The notes: generated by a model not told the origin, from the sequence alone. DNA of 20,694 bases from JAUIHN01 sp964556075 (GCA_964556075.1 CAZKUV010000008.1:1-20694); one strand, 5' to 3'. Positions 5,999 through 13,784 are shown, counted from the stretch's first letter. Made by a program: numbers and translations.

Positions 5999-8185
5999 AT
6001 GGGTCAAAGAAGACTCAAAACACCCGAAGGTGACGACCAGTCGAAACGGCCGTCGCCTCGGTCGCAAAAATCTAATAACACAGTTCTAAACAATACTTCG
6101 ACAAGAAAAGGAGAGGTATTCAGGGCGCAGCGCCGCACGAGCGAAACAGTGAACCTGCAGGCGTCGCAGCACGTTATCAACGTTCCTGTGAATAAGTCTG
6201 TGTATAACGGGTACGGTGGCCGGCAGTTTAGCTTGGCCGATCAGCCGAAAAAGCCACGCGTTCCACGTCCGGTACTTCGGGTAATACCTATCGGCGGGCT
6301 CGGAGAAATGGGCATCGGTAAGAACATGATGGCTATCGAATACGATAACGACATTATCGTTATCGACATGGGCTTTCTCTTTCCAGGCTCAGATTATCCG
6401 GGCATTAACTATATCACTCCTGATATAACATACCTCGAAGAGAACAAGCATAAAATCCGTGGTCACGTCTTTACGCACGGACACCTTGACCATATCGGGG
6501 CGTTCCGTCACCTCATACACAAGATACCTGCGCCTGTCTACGGCACCAAGTTTACGCTCGGTATGTTGCAGCGTACCATGGAGGACTCGACCAGCGGATA
6601 CGAACCCGAATACCATCCACTCGATCCTGAAAGTCACGAGCGCGTACAACTTGGCGACAGTTTCTCAATCGAGCTGGTACGTGTCAATCACTCCATACCT
6701 GATTCCGCTGCGGTGGTCATCAGGACTCCGATTGGCGTACTGGTAGAAACGGGTGACTGGCGGTTCGAAGAGAACCCGGTTGACGGTAAGAAGTTCGACC
6801 TCGAGCGCCTGACCGAAATCGCGACCAAAGAGGGTATTTTAATGCTCATGAACGAGTCGACCAACTGCGAGTCGCCAGGTACCCACACGCACGGCGAATA
6901 TGATATCCAGCGGAGCATTGGTCAGATTATGGACGGATACTCCAATTCTCGCTTGGTTATCAGCTGCTTCTCAAGCCAGATTCACCGTATGCAGATGATC
7001 CTGGAAGAAGCGAAGAAGCACGAACGCAAGGTCGCGTTTGCTGGCTACAGTATGATTCAAAATCTTGAAGTGGCGCTTCGTGCTGGCGTTATTCGAATTC
7101 CAAAGGACGTCATCGTCAAGATGGAGGATATTGTCAAATTGCCTGATAGCAAGGTGACAATCGTGTGTACTGGTTCGCAGGGCGAATTCAACGCTGTATT
7201 GAACCGCATGGCCAACGGATCTCATAAATACATCAAGGTTAAGAACAGTGACGTCATCGTCTTCTCGTCCAACCCGATTCCGGGCAACGAAAAGTATGTC
7301 GTCCGCACCGTCGACGGTCTGATGCGTGAAGGGTCGGATGTTATTCAAAACGGCAAAACCCACTTGGCACGGCAGCACAACTTCATGGCCGCTGTCGACA
7401 AGCTTACAAATGAAAATAAAATCGGACCACTGCACCTTTCAGGACACGGCTACTACGAAGATCACGTTAAGCTTATCACCGCGCTAAATCCGAAGTACTA
7501 CCTACCGATTCACGGCGAATTCCACATGCTGGTGCATAACGCCGAGCTTGCCGAGCACGAGTGCGGCATTCCTCGGGATAACATTTTCGTGGCTGACAGC
7601 GGCGATGTCATTGAAATCGACCATGACGGCGCTCGTAAAGCCGGTCGTATCAAGGTTGGCGGCGTGATGTACGACGATAGCGGTGCTGTTGTTTCCGAGG
7701 TTGTCTTAAAGGACCGAATCCATATGGCGAACGAAGGTATGTTCGTGGTTGTCTTAACACTTCAACGCGGTACGGGCAGGCTGCTGACCAGTCCTGATAT
7801 CATCTCTCGCGGATTCATTTACCTGCGCGATTCCGAAGAACTGATGGGTCTGATTCGTCAGTACCTCAAGCAGAAAGTCGCTCGCAGTTTCGGCGGCAAG
7901 AAGGTTGACATGGACGTCATCAAGAAGGAAATCAAAGACGAGATAACCCACATCTTGTACGACCAGACCCGTCGCACTCCGATAGTCATTCCGGTGATAA
8001 ATGAAATCGGCGGCTCGAATGCCGGTAATCAAAACCGGGGACGTCAGGCCGACGTCCAGAAGCCGAAAGCAGCCTTCGTACGACCTGNNNNNNNNNNACC
8101 TGAGCCCAAGAAATTCCCGGCACCGATGGTACCGGACATTGAGACGGTTGAACCAAGAGTCCGCCCAGACACGCGCGCGTACTAG
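5999..8185 (+). CDS. rnj: Ribonuclease J
   Basis: RNase J is a metallo-beta-lactamase/beta-CASP nuclease with endo- and 5'-3' exonuclease activity in mRNA decay and rRNA maturation. The zinc motif HGHLDH is at residues 160-165. Later come the STNCESPGTHTHGEYD segment, the CTGSQGE segment of the beta-CASP domain and the closing SGHGYYEDHVKL and PIHGEFHML motifs. The 728-residue frame is long because about 92 basic, low-complexity residues precede the core at LRVIPIGGLGEMG. A flexible Pro-rich C-terminal tail follows. A 10-N gap (8088-8097) lies in that tail, flanked by ACCTG on both sides. Merging them removes 15 bases, keeps the frame and gives 723 residues. An SD lies 11 bases before the ATG, and the leader is foldable. 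Confidence 0.95.
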   Translation: MGQRRLKTPEGDDQSKRPSPRSQKSNNTVLNNTSTRKGEVFRAQRRTSETVNLQASQHVINVPVNKSVYNGYGGRQFSLADQPKKPRVPRPVLRVIPIGGLGEMGIGKNMMAIEYDNDIIVIDMGFLFPGSDYPGINYITPDITYLEENKHKIRGHVFTHGHLDHIGAFRHLIHKIPAPVYGTKFTLGMLQRTMEDSTSGYEPEYHPLDPESHERVQLGDSFSIELVRVNHSIPDSAAVVIRTPIGVLVETGDWRFEENPVDGKKFDLERLTEIATKEGILMLMNESTNCESPGTHTHGEYDIQRSIGQIMDGYSNSRLVISCFSSQIHRMQMILEEAKKHERKVAFAGYSMIQNLEVALRAGVIRIPKDVIVKMEDIVKLPDSKVTIVCTGSQGEFNAVLNRMANGSHKYIKVKNSDVIVFSSNPIPGNEKYVVRTVDGLMREGSDVIQNGKTHLARQHNFMAAVDKLTNENKIGPLHLSGHGYYEDHVKLITALNPKYYLPIHGEFHMLVHNAELAEHECGIPRDNIFVADSGDVIEIDHDGARKAGRIKVGGVMYDDSGAVVSEVVLKDRIHMANEGMFVVVLTLQRGTGRLLTSPDIISRGFIYLRDSEELMGLIRQYLKQKVARSFGGKKVDMDVIKKEIKDEITHILYDQTRRTPIVIPVINEIGGSNAGNQNRGRQADVQKPKAAFVRPXXXXPEPKKFPAPMVPDIETVEPRVRPDTRAY
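8088..8097. other. Assembly gap (10 N) flanked by a 5-base duplicate
   Basis: ACCTG stands immediately on each side of the N block. Collapsing the duplicate and the Ns removes 15 bases and keeps the RNase J frame, so the gap is probably an unmerged overlap. Confidence 0.75.
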
Positions 8186-8703
8186 TTGGCGGAACGAGCC
8201 AGTTCGGCGTATTGATCAAGGTAACCGTAGCTTATTCGAGCTACGGTATACTTTTTCCGATTAAAGATAAATTCATCGCCCTCGTGAAGCTCTCGAAAAC
8301 ACTGGGCGATAGGCGAGACTCTGCTGACAACGATGGTATCCGTGCCTGGGAGTTTCGTTCCGGAAAAGGGAGTCCAGTCACCGGCCATGAAGTATGATTG
8401 GCTCTTGCCGTCTGAGACGGTTTCAACGACCGCGCCGATGCCAACGGATTGTTCGTGTTGTTTCGGTATAGACGGCAGGGAAGATTGCAGGATGCCTTTC
8501 AGTCCTTGATGTTCCGCGTAGAGCACGGCTTGCTTGTCGCGGACGATCTCAAACGGGGCGTTATCATGCCAGGTTTCCGAGGTCTGAGTAAACGCGTCGT
8601 TGAACTCCGATCCCAGCGCGTCGATTTCTTGTTGCAGGGTTTGCACTCGTCTTCTGGCGTATTCCTTGTCTGACTCCAGTATGAGAATGAGGGGGTTGTC
8701 CAT
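8182..8703 (-). CDS. GreA/GreB-family transcription elongation factor-like protein
   Basis: Gre factors enter the secondary channel of RNA polymerase and trigger transcript cleavage in stalled complexes. This 173-residue protein has the two-part layout: an N-terminal helical hairpin (about residues 10-78) and a C-terminal FKBP-like domain (VGIGAVVETVSDGKSQSYFM to FNRKKYTVARI). The hairpin tip reads ETWHDNAPFE (43-52), where GreA has GDLxENAEY. Asp47 matches the second tip acid, while the first position is Thr44 with Glu43 beside it. It may be a divergent Gre or a non-cleaving relative. An SD-like AAGGA lies about 9 bases before the ATG; a TGC-GATACT box at 8794-8786 may be its promoter. Its stop codon overlaps that of RNase J. 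Confidence 0.75.
   Translation of the reverse strand: MDNPLILILESDKEYARRRVQTLQQEIDALGSEFNDAFTQTSETWHDNAPFEIVRDKQAVLYAEHQGLKGILQSSLPSIPKQHEQSVGIGAVVETVSDGKSQSYFMAGDWTPFSGTKLPGTDTIVVSRVSPIAQCFRELHEGDEFIFNRKKYTVARISYGYLDQYAELARSAN
8224..8256 (+). terminator. Probable terminator of RNase J, inside the greA-like gene
   Basis: ACCGTAGCT (8224-8232) pairs perfectly with AGCTACGGT (8239-8247) around a 6-base loop. Five Ts follow after a 4-base step. It lies about 40 bases past the RNase J stop, within the C-terminal codons of the opposite-strand gene. Confidence 0.6.
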
Positions 8704-9163
8704 AAGCTCGTCCTTCTTTTACTCCAATAGATGGGGCATGCTTTCGGCGCATTGGTCAATTGTAGGTAAAACGATTGACTCCCAGAGTATCGCAGCCTCG
8801 GGCGATAATAGGATAATAACGCTATCCATATTACCATACATCGGGTTGTATCGTGCTGGCGTGAACGCATCGTTTTAATGTGTCAAAAAGAACTGCATAA
8901 GGTACGTATCATGACTGTGCTTCTCGTTCCGTCAAAATGACGGTTTTAGCTGGGCTAGAAAAGCGCATGCCTCTTCCTAGGCAAAAAGGCGACCATAGGT
9001 ACGACGATAGGCAAGGCGTGTTGAATGGCTTGGTTCCAAACATTGATACGATTCTGTCCTGGAAGCGTGGGCTCTTTAAGGCGCGCGGATCGAGTCGTCT
9101 TTCGGTCGGTTGTATTCATTAGAGGTCTGAGGGATACGCAATTTCTCTGATATGGATAAGCAT
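8704..9163. other. Region without a recognisable gene
   Basis: I see no protein family or known RNA gene here. Short open frames exist on both strands (8937-9122 forward, 8955-9179 reverse), but neither has a convincing start signal or recognisable motif. A hairpin CCGTCA/TGACGG with a 3-base loop (8929-8943), followed by TTTT, is the only compact structure. The left end should carry the promoter and leader of the greA-like gene. Confidence 0.5.
8929..8947 (+). terminator. Possible short terminator hairpin in the gene-free region
   Basis: CCGTCA-AAA-TGACGG is followed directly by TTTT. Stem and T-run are both short. It would end a forward transcript, but no gene lies upstream on that strand, so a small RNA or chance are both possible. 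Confidence 0.3.
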
Positions 9164-9192
9164 TTGCATTATGTTGCATTTTTTGCTATAAT
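9164..9192 (+). promoter_or_regulatory. ftsK promoter P1
   Basis: TTGCAT (9164-9169), a 17-bp spacer and TATAAT (9187-9192) with TGC before it form a strong promoter. TTGCATT is repeated ten bases later (9174-9180). A transcript from here would have a leader of roughly 28 bases. Confidence 0.75.
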
Positions 9193-9210
9193 ATAGAAGA
9201 GTATAAGCAG

Positions 9211-9216
9211 TATAAT
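9211..9216 (+). promoter_or_regulatory. ftsK second -10 box, nearly leaderless
   Basis: A second TATAAT ends 10 bases before the ATG at 9227. No SD is seen, and the -35 region is weak. It would give a nearly leaderless ftsK mRNA. Confidence 0.4.
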
Positions 9217-9226
9217 ATAAACAGAT

Positions 9227-11452
9227 ATGGCAAAAAGGAAAAAAGCAACAAGGTCCCGTAAGAAAGAAGCGGCAGCACCAAAGCACGTGTTGCCCAAAGG
9301 ATTTTGGGCGCAGACCGGCGCGGTCGCGATGATTGTCGTGTCGATTCTGCTCGCGGTCACATGGTTCGATGCCGGAGGGCCGCTCCTAAACCGTGTTTCG
9401 GAGCTACTGTTCGATCTAGTCGGGTACGCGAGTTACGCGTTGCCATTCCTCTTGTTTTACGTCGCGGTCGAGATTTTCCGGGCGGAAGAGAATAAAGTGC
9501 CGTTTTTGTTCAAATTCGCGACGACACTTTTTGTTCTTTGGCTGTCAGGTCTGGCTGGCCTCGCGATCGATTCCTCAAGCGGAACGTCCGGCGGGGCAAT
9601 CGGTAGGGTGATCAACGAAGTTATGAGCGCCATTGTTACGAACGGCGTCGGTATTTTCATCTATATAGTTCTCCTTTTAATTACGCTGCTGTTCATACTG
9701 AGACTCTCGCCGTTTACCGTAATTAGCGGGTTCTTGGCGCTCTTTAAACATGATGTCAGCGAGGAAGAAGCAAATATTGGTATCATGCGAAAGGCTGCCA
9801 AAGTCGGAAAGGCGGAAAAATCCGAGCCTACTCCGGTCGCCGAGCTGAAGCTTAATGCCGGTGTGCCGACCGTCGACCAGGCTGCCGAAAAGAAGTCTTC
9901 TCGTCTGTCGAGCTTCAAGGGGTCAACTCCACAGGATAAGGCAGCTGAAGAGCGCTCTGCGCTAGTAACCGTTTCTGATCCGAACTGGCAACCGCCAAGC
10001 CTAGATTTGCTAGAGAAAAAGCAGTCACCAGCTGATGCTGGAGATATCCAGCAAAACGCCCAGACAATCCGAGATACATTGTCGGAATTTAATATCGAGG
10101 TCGAAATGGAAGGGGCAAATATCGGTCCTAAGGTAACCCAATACACGCTCAAACCGCCAAGCGGTGTCAAGTTAAGCCGTATTTCAGCATTGGAAAGCAG
10201 CTTGATGCTGAACCTAGCAGCGCCCGCTATCCGTATCGAGGCTCCGATTCCCGGACAACGCGCGGTCGGTATCGAAGTTCCGAACAGGAAAGCTGCTGAC
10301 GTGCGTCTTCATGGCATCTTGACCTCAAAGCAATGGAAGAATTCCCGTCAGCCGCTCGCGTTCGCAGTCGGTAAGGATATTTCCGGAGAGGCCGTCGTCG
10401 GAGAGCTCAATAAGATGCCGCACCTTCTAATCGCCGGTCAGACCGGAAGCGGTAAGTCGGTCATGATTAATACGCTGCTGACTAGCTTGCTGTACCGAAA
10501 TAGCCCTAGTGACATGAAGCTGATCCTGGTCGACCCGAAAGGCGGAGCGGAAATGCAGTTCTATGACGATATTCCACATCTACTTACACCGGTAATTGCG
10601 GAGCCAGAAAAAACTATCAGCGCTCTTAAGTGGGCGGTCAACGAGATGGAGCGACGCTATAAGATGCTGCGCGAGGCGAAAGTTCGCGACATCGTGACGT
10701 ATAACGAAAAAATAAAAGGCTCAAGAAAGAAAATTGCCGTCGCCGATGAAAACGGTGTCGAACAGCAGCATGAAGATGGTAAGATGCCGTATATTGTCAT
10801 CGTAATTGACGAGCTTGCCGATCTCATGATGGTAGCTTCAAGAGACGTCGAGGCGTTGATTGTTCGGTTAACTCAGAAAGCTCGAGCGGTCGGTATCCAT
10901 GTGGTACTCGCGACCCAGCGACCAAGCGTCAATGTCATTACCGGTCTTATTAAAGCGAACGTTCCGGCAAGAATCGCATTCACGGTATCCCAGCAGGTGG
11001 ATTCTCGAACCATTCTTGATAGTGTCGGAGCAGAGAAGCTGCTTGGTCAGGGAGACATGCTCATGAAGACTGCTGATATGAGCAAACCGAAGCGTATTCA
11101 GGGTGCGTGGGTGATGGACGAAGAAGTCGTCAAGATTACCGATCACTTGCGCATGCAGTCGGCTCCTCAATATAACGACGAAATTGTCTCACAACCTGTC
11201 CAAATTAATGATAAGGGCGGGGTGGTCATGGATATGGACGGCGGTTCAAGCGACAGCGAGTATCAGGATGCTGTTCGGGTGGTCGTCGAGATGCGAAAGG
11301 CTAGTACGAGTCTTCTGCAGCGTCGTCTTAGAATTGGCTACGGTAAAGCCGCGCGGATCATGGAAGAAATGGAAGAGCAGGGTATTATCGGTCCAGCCGA
11401 CGGATCTCGTCCGCGCGAAGTGCTGATTAGCAGTCTCGACGAACTCAACTAG
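9227..11452 (+). CDS. ftsK: DNA translocase FtsK/SpoIIIE family
   Basis: FtsK is a septum-located, ATP-driven DNA pump that clears and aligns chromosome ends during division. The 741-residue protein has a basic N-terminus and about four hydrophobic membrane segments within residues 25-165. A charged linker leads to the motor, with Walker A GQTGSGKS (residues 404-411), Walker B IVIDELADLM (Asp528-Glu529) and an ATQRPSVNVITG segment. The C-terminal gamma winged-helix domain (LLQRRLRIGYGKAARIMEEME) reads orienting DNA sites in homologues. The short linker is typical of small-genome bacteria. Two -10 boxes lie upstream and no SD is seen. The pilin promoter begins 2 bases after the stop codon. Confidence 0.96.
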   Translation: MAKRKKATRSRKKEAAAPKHVLPKGFWAQTGAVAMIVVSILLAVTWFDAGGPLLNRVSELLFDLVGYASYALPFLLFYVAVEIFRAEENKVPFLFKFATTLFVLWLSGLAGLAIDSSSGTSGGAIGRVINEVMSAIVTNGVGIFIYIVLLLITLLFILRLSPFTVISGFLALFKHDVSEEEANIGIMRKAAKVGKAEKSEPTPVAELKLNAGVPTVDQAAEKKSSRLSSFKGSTPQDKAAEERSALVTVSDPNWQPPSLDLLEKKQSPADAGDIQQNAQTIRDTLSEFNIEVEMEGANIGPKVTQYTLKPPSGVKLSRISALESSLMLNLAAPAIRIEAPIPGQRAVGIEVPNRKAADVRLHGILTSKQWKNSRQPLAFAVGKDISGEAVVGELNKMPHLLIAGQTGSGKSVMINTLLTSLLYRNSPSDMKLILVDPKGGAEMQFYDDIPHLLTPVIAEPEKTISALKWAVNEMERRYKMLREAKVRDIVTYNEKIKGSRKKIAVADENGVEQQHEDGKMPYIVIVIDELADLMMVASRDVEALIVRLTQKARAVGIHVVLATQRPSVNVITGLIKANVPARIAFTVSQQVDSRTILDSVGAEKLLGQGDMLMKTADMSKPKRIQGAWVMDEEVVKITDHLRMQSAPQYNDEIVSQPVQINDKGGVVMDMDGGSSDSEYQDAVRVVVEMRKASTSLLQRRLRIGYGKAARIMEEMEEQGIIGPADGSRPREVLISSLDELN

Positions 11453-11453
11453 C

Positions 11454-11482
11454 TTGACCGTACTTAGCGCGGTGGCTATAGT
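11454..11482 (+). promoter_or_regulatory. Promoter of the pilin-like gene
   Basis: TTGACC (11454-11459), exactly 17 bp, then TATAGT (11477-11482). The ATG at 11493 follows 10 bases later, predicting a leader of only a few bases. This is one of the best promoters in the window. Confidence 0.75.
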
Positions 11483-11492
11483 GAGCAGTATC

Positions 11493-12031
11493 ATGCTAAT
11501 GCCTGTCAAGAAGAATACGGCTTCACGATAGTTGAATTACTTATCGTCATTGTTATTATCGCCATCCTGGCCGTAATTGCGGTCGCGGCATATAACGGTA
11601 TACAGTCTAGGGCACGAGCGTCGAAGATACAGGCTGACATGACGCAGATAGAAAAGGCGATCCAAGCCGCCCGAATCAATACTGGGAAAGTATTATTGCA
11701 GATTACTGGTTCCAATTGCACCAGCTGCATATGCCGGAATAAGGATCCAAGCCCAGATTTAGCCGCACTCGACAAGGCGACCGACGAATGTTGGACTCGA
11801 TATGCCACCACGATGCAGAATATCAGCAACGCTTCTGGCATGAATGTCGTCGGTCTCGTCGATCCAGTTGGACGGCCGTACTATATCGATGAGAACGAAG
11901 GAGAACAGACCGGTACGTACGGACCATGTGGACTTGGAAGGGATAGTATCGCCACGTTCAAGCCGGGAACAACATATAATTGGACAGCTTCGGAACCGCG
12001 AAGCCTTCCGTATATGACTCCCGGCTGCTAG
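11493..12031 (+). CDS. Type IV pilin-like protein, leader out of frame by one base
   Basis: This is a surface pilin or pseudopilin for a type IV pilus-like machine. The hallmark class III signal GFTIVELLIVIVIIAILAVI (from 11519) has the Gly-Phe cleavage site and Glu at +5. A 6-Cys, mostly polar C-terminal domain follows. The pilin frame has no ATG, GTG or TTG start between the upstream in-frame stop (11465-11467) and the GF motif. The natural leader MLMPVKKNT starts at 11493 in another frame and ends at a TAG at 11529-11531. One added base near 11519 would join them as MLMPVKKNTGFTIVELL. This is a sequencing deletion or a recent mutation; I think an error is more likely. About 180 residues once joined. 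Confidence 0.82.
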
Positions 12032-12048
12032 CTTTTTCCACAGGTTTT

Positions 12049-12057
12049 TGCTATACT
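12049..12057 (+). promoter_or_regulatory. Extended -10 promoter of the rpsF operon
   Basis: TGC-TATACT with no clear -35. It starts a leader of about 65 bases before rpsF and is followed by the same TA as the RNase J promoter, giving TGCTATACTA. Confidence 0.65.
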
Positions 12058-12063
12058 ACAAGG

Positions 12064-12110
12064 GTTATTAACTCAGCTTATGCGAATGTAGTGGCATAAG
12101 CATCCATAAC
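12064..12110 (+). promoter_or_regulatory. Structured rpsF leader, candidate S6:S18 binding site
   Basis: GCTTATGC (12076-12083) pairs perfectly with GCATAAGC (12094-12101) around a 10-base loop. GTTAT (12064-12068) can pair with ATAAC (12106-12110) outside an internal loop. In many bacteria an S6:S18 complex binds a leader motif of this operon; whether the conserved CCG of that motif exists here is not established. Confidence 0.4.
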
Positions 12111-12130
12111 GGATTCCAGAGGAGGAACCT

Positions 12131-12481
12131 ATGAAAGATTACGAACTAAGCGTTCTGATCCATCCGGACCTCGAGGCTGATCTAGAGTCAGCGCTCGGAA
12201 AGGTGCGATCAATCGTCACCGAAGCAGGCGGCGAAATCGTCAGCGAGGATGTCCAAGGCAAGAAGAAGACCGCGTACCGCGTGAATGGCCAGGACTTCGC
12301 TATCTACGTCTACATGGACGTTCGCCTGCCAGCCGACGCTCCGGCACGAATCAGTAGCACGCTTAACATCACCGACGAAGTTATCCGCTACCTACTGGTC
12401 GTTACCGACCTGGAGGGTCGCAAGGCGCTGGCGGAAGCGAAAGCAAACGGGCGATCAGAGGACGCCGAAGGGGAGGAATAG
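12131..12481 (+). CDS. rpsF: 30S ribosomal protein S6
   Basis: S6 pairs with S18 on the 30S platform. The 116-residue protein opens with the family pattern KDYELSVLIHPDLEADLESALGKV and has the beta-strand segment KKKTAYRVNGQDFAIYVYM. It ends with NITDEVIRYLLVVTD and an acidic tail. A strong SD (GAGGAGG) lies about 6 bases before the ATG. It starts the compact run rpsF-ssb-rpsR-efp: ssb begins 3 bases after this stop codon and its SD lies inside the rpsF tail, so translation is probably coupled. Confidence 0.96.
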   Translation: MKDYELSVLIHPDLEADLESALGKVRSIVTEAGGEIVSEDVQGKKKTAYRVNGQDFAIYVYMDVRLPADAPARISSTLNITDEVIRYLLVVTDLEGRKALAEAKANGRSEDAEGEE

Positions 12482-12484
12482 CAG

Positions 12485-12934
12485 ATGGCTAAGGGGTTTA
12501 ATAAGGTGATTTTGATGGGTAACCTGACGCGTGACGTCGAAGTACGTACTACGACTAGCGGTCAGAATGTTGCCAGTTTCACCCTCGCGGTATCACGCAG
12601 CTGGCGCGGCCAGGACGGTCAGCAAAACGAGCAGACCAGCTTCATTAACTGCGTCGCGTGGGGTAAGGTCGGCGAAATTATCGCTCAATATACATCGAAA
12701 GGTTCGCCACTACTCGTCAGCGGTCGACTTGACCAGCGGAGCTATGAGGATAAGGACGGCAACAAGCGGCAGGCTGTCGAAGTGGTCGTTGAAGATTTTA
12801 ACTTCATCGGCGGACGCGGTGACGCGGCTGTCGGCGGTGCTGATCAATCCGCTCAGTCGGACAGCAAAAGCCAGGACGTTGTCATCGATGATATCGACGA
12901 CAAACCAATCGACCTAAGCGAAATACCATTCTAA
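12485..12934 (+). CDS. ssb: Single-stranded DNA-binding protein
   Basis: SSB coats single-stranded DNA in replication, repair and recombination. The OB-fold spans residues 1-105, with family motifs NKVILMGNLTRDVEVR, FTLAVSR, TSFINCVAWGKVGEII and GSPLLVSGRLDQRSYEDKDG. A disordered Gly/Ser/Gln/Asp linker leads to the protein-interaction tip, which reads PIDLSEIPF. The final IPF is kept, while the usual run of Asp before it is reduced to SE, with Asp-rich DDIDD just upstream. The length of 149 is usual. The SD GGGGAGG overlaps the end of rpsF. Confidence 0.96.
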   Translation: MAKGFNKVILMGNLTRDVEVRTTTSGQNVASFTLAVSRSWRGQDGQQNEQTSFINCVAWGKVGEIIAQYTSKGSPLLVSGRLDQRSYEDKDGNKRQAVEVVVEDFNFIGGRGDAAVGGADQSAQSDSKSQDVVIDDIDDKPIDLSEIPF

Positions 12935-13024
12935 CGTGTAATACGGCTAGCGTCTTAGAAGCAAATTCGAAAATAGTACTTTTTTGGCGCCCTAGCTACA
13001 GTGTAATTCAAGGAGAGAATATAC

Positions 13025-13219
13025 ATGAAACGATTTAAGAAAGACGCTCCCGTTTTCTTTGACTACAGGGACGTAAAAACGCTACAGCGCTATGTGAACG
13101 CGTACGGACAAATCGAGCCGGCCACCAAGACCGGTCTTAGCGCTAAGCAGCAGCGACAGCTGACAATCGCTATCAAACGAGCCAGGCATCTGGCGCTGAT
13201 GCCATTCGTGCAGGGCTAG
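13025..13219 (+). CDS. rpsR: 30S ribosomal protein S18
   Basis: S18 is the partner of S6. The 64-residue protein is short, lacking part of the usual N-terminal arm. It has the core DYRDVKTLQRYVNAYGQI, the TGLSAKQQRQLTIAIKRARHLALMPF signature and a brief tail. An AAGGAG SD precedes the ATG. It lies about 90 bases after ssb, and that interval shows no terminator or clear promoter. efp starts 4 bases after the stop. Confidence 0.95.
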   Translation: MKRFKKDAPVFFDYRDVKTLQRYVNAYGQIEPATKTGLSAKQQRQLTIAIKRARHLALMPFVQG

Positions 13220-13223
13220 TTCG

Positions 13224-13784
13224 ATGTATCAGCCGACTGACTTAAAAAAGGGCACGATCATCCAGCTCGACGGCAAACCATACCGTGTCATTGAATACGC
13301 CCAGAAAGTTATGGGACGCGGCGGAAGCATCGTGAACGTTAAGCTGAAGAATCTAATTGACGGCAGCGTCATCCCGAAGACGTTTAAGGGGCAGGAACGA
13401 ATCGAGCCGGCGGAAGTCCGCACGCAGAATGTCCAATATCTATATAACGACGGACAAACCTACTTCTTTATGGATCCCGAAAGCTTTGAGCAGTATGAGG
13501 TATCTAGCGATACCGTTGATTCCGCAGCGGGTTTTCTGAAAGAGGGCGAATCGTTGGTGCTTCAGTTCTTCGGCGATACGGTTATTAATGTCGACCTCCC
13601 GAAGAATATTTATCTAGAGGTGACGTACACCGAGGACGTCGTGAAGGGTGATACTACCAGTAGCGTCTTAAAAGATGCTACGCTGGAAACTGGCATTACG
13701 ATTAAGGTTCCCGCATTCATTAAGGTGGGTGACATTATCTCGGTCGATACCGCGACCGGTGACTATCGAGAGCGCAAAAAGTAG
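13224..13784 (+). CDS. efp: Translation elongation factor P
   Basis: EF-P relieves ribosome stalling at polyproline. The 186-residue protein has the three-domain layout: KOW-like domain I, a middle OB domain ending near IYLEVTYTED, and a C-terminal OB domain with TGITIKVPAFIKVGDIISVDTATGDY. The loop that reaches the peptidyl-transferase centre reads VMGRGGS, with Arg32 at the tip. Many EF-Ps have Lys here, and Arg types in some bacteria are rhamnosylated by EarP. No modifying-enzyme gene is in the window, so the state of Arg32 is unknown. There is no clear SD; the start is 4 bases past rpsR, so translation is probably coupled. Confidence 0.96.
   Translation: MYQPTDLKKGTIIQLDGKPYRVIEYAQKVMGRGGSIVNVKLKNLIDGSVIPKTFKGQERIEPAEVRTQNVQYLYNDGQTYFFMDPESFEQYEVSSDTVDSAAGFLKEGESLVLQFFGDTVINVDLPKNIYLEVTYTEDVVKGDTTSSVLKDATLETGITIKVPAFIKVGDIISVDTATGDYRERKK

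Noticed and set aside
8937..9122. Short forward frame in the gene-free region
   Set aside because: No start signal or family resemblance, and the reverse strand is equally open.
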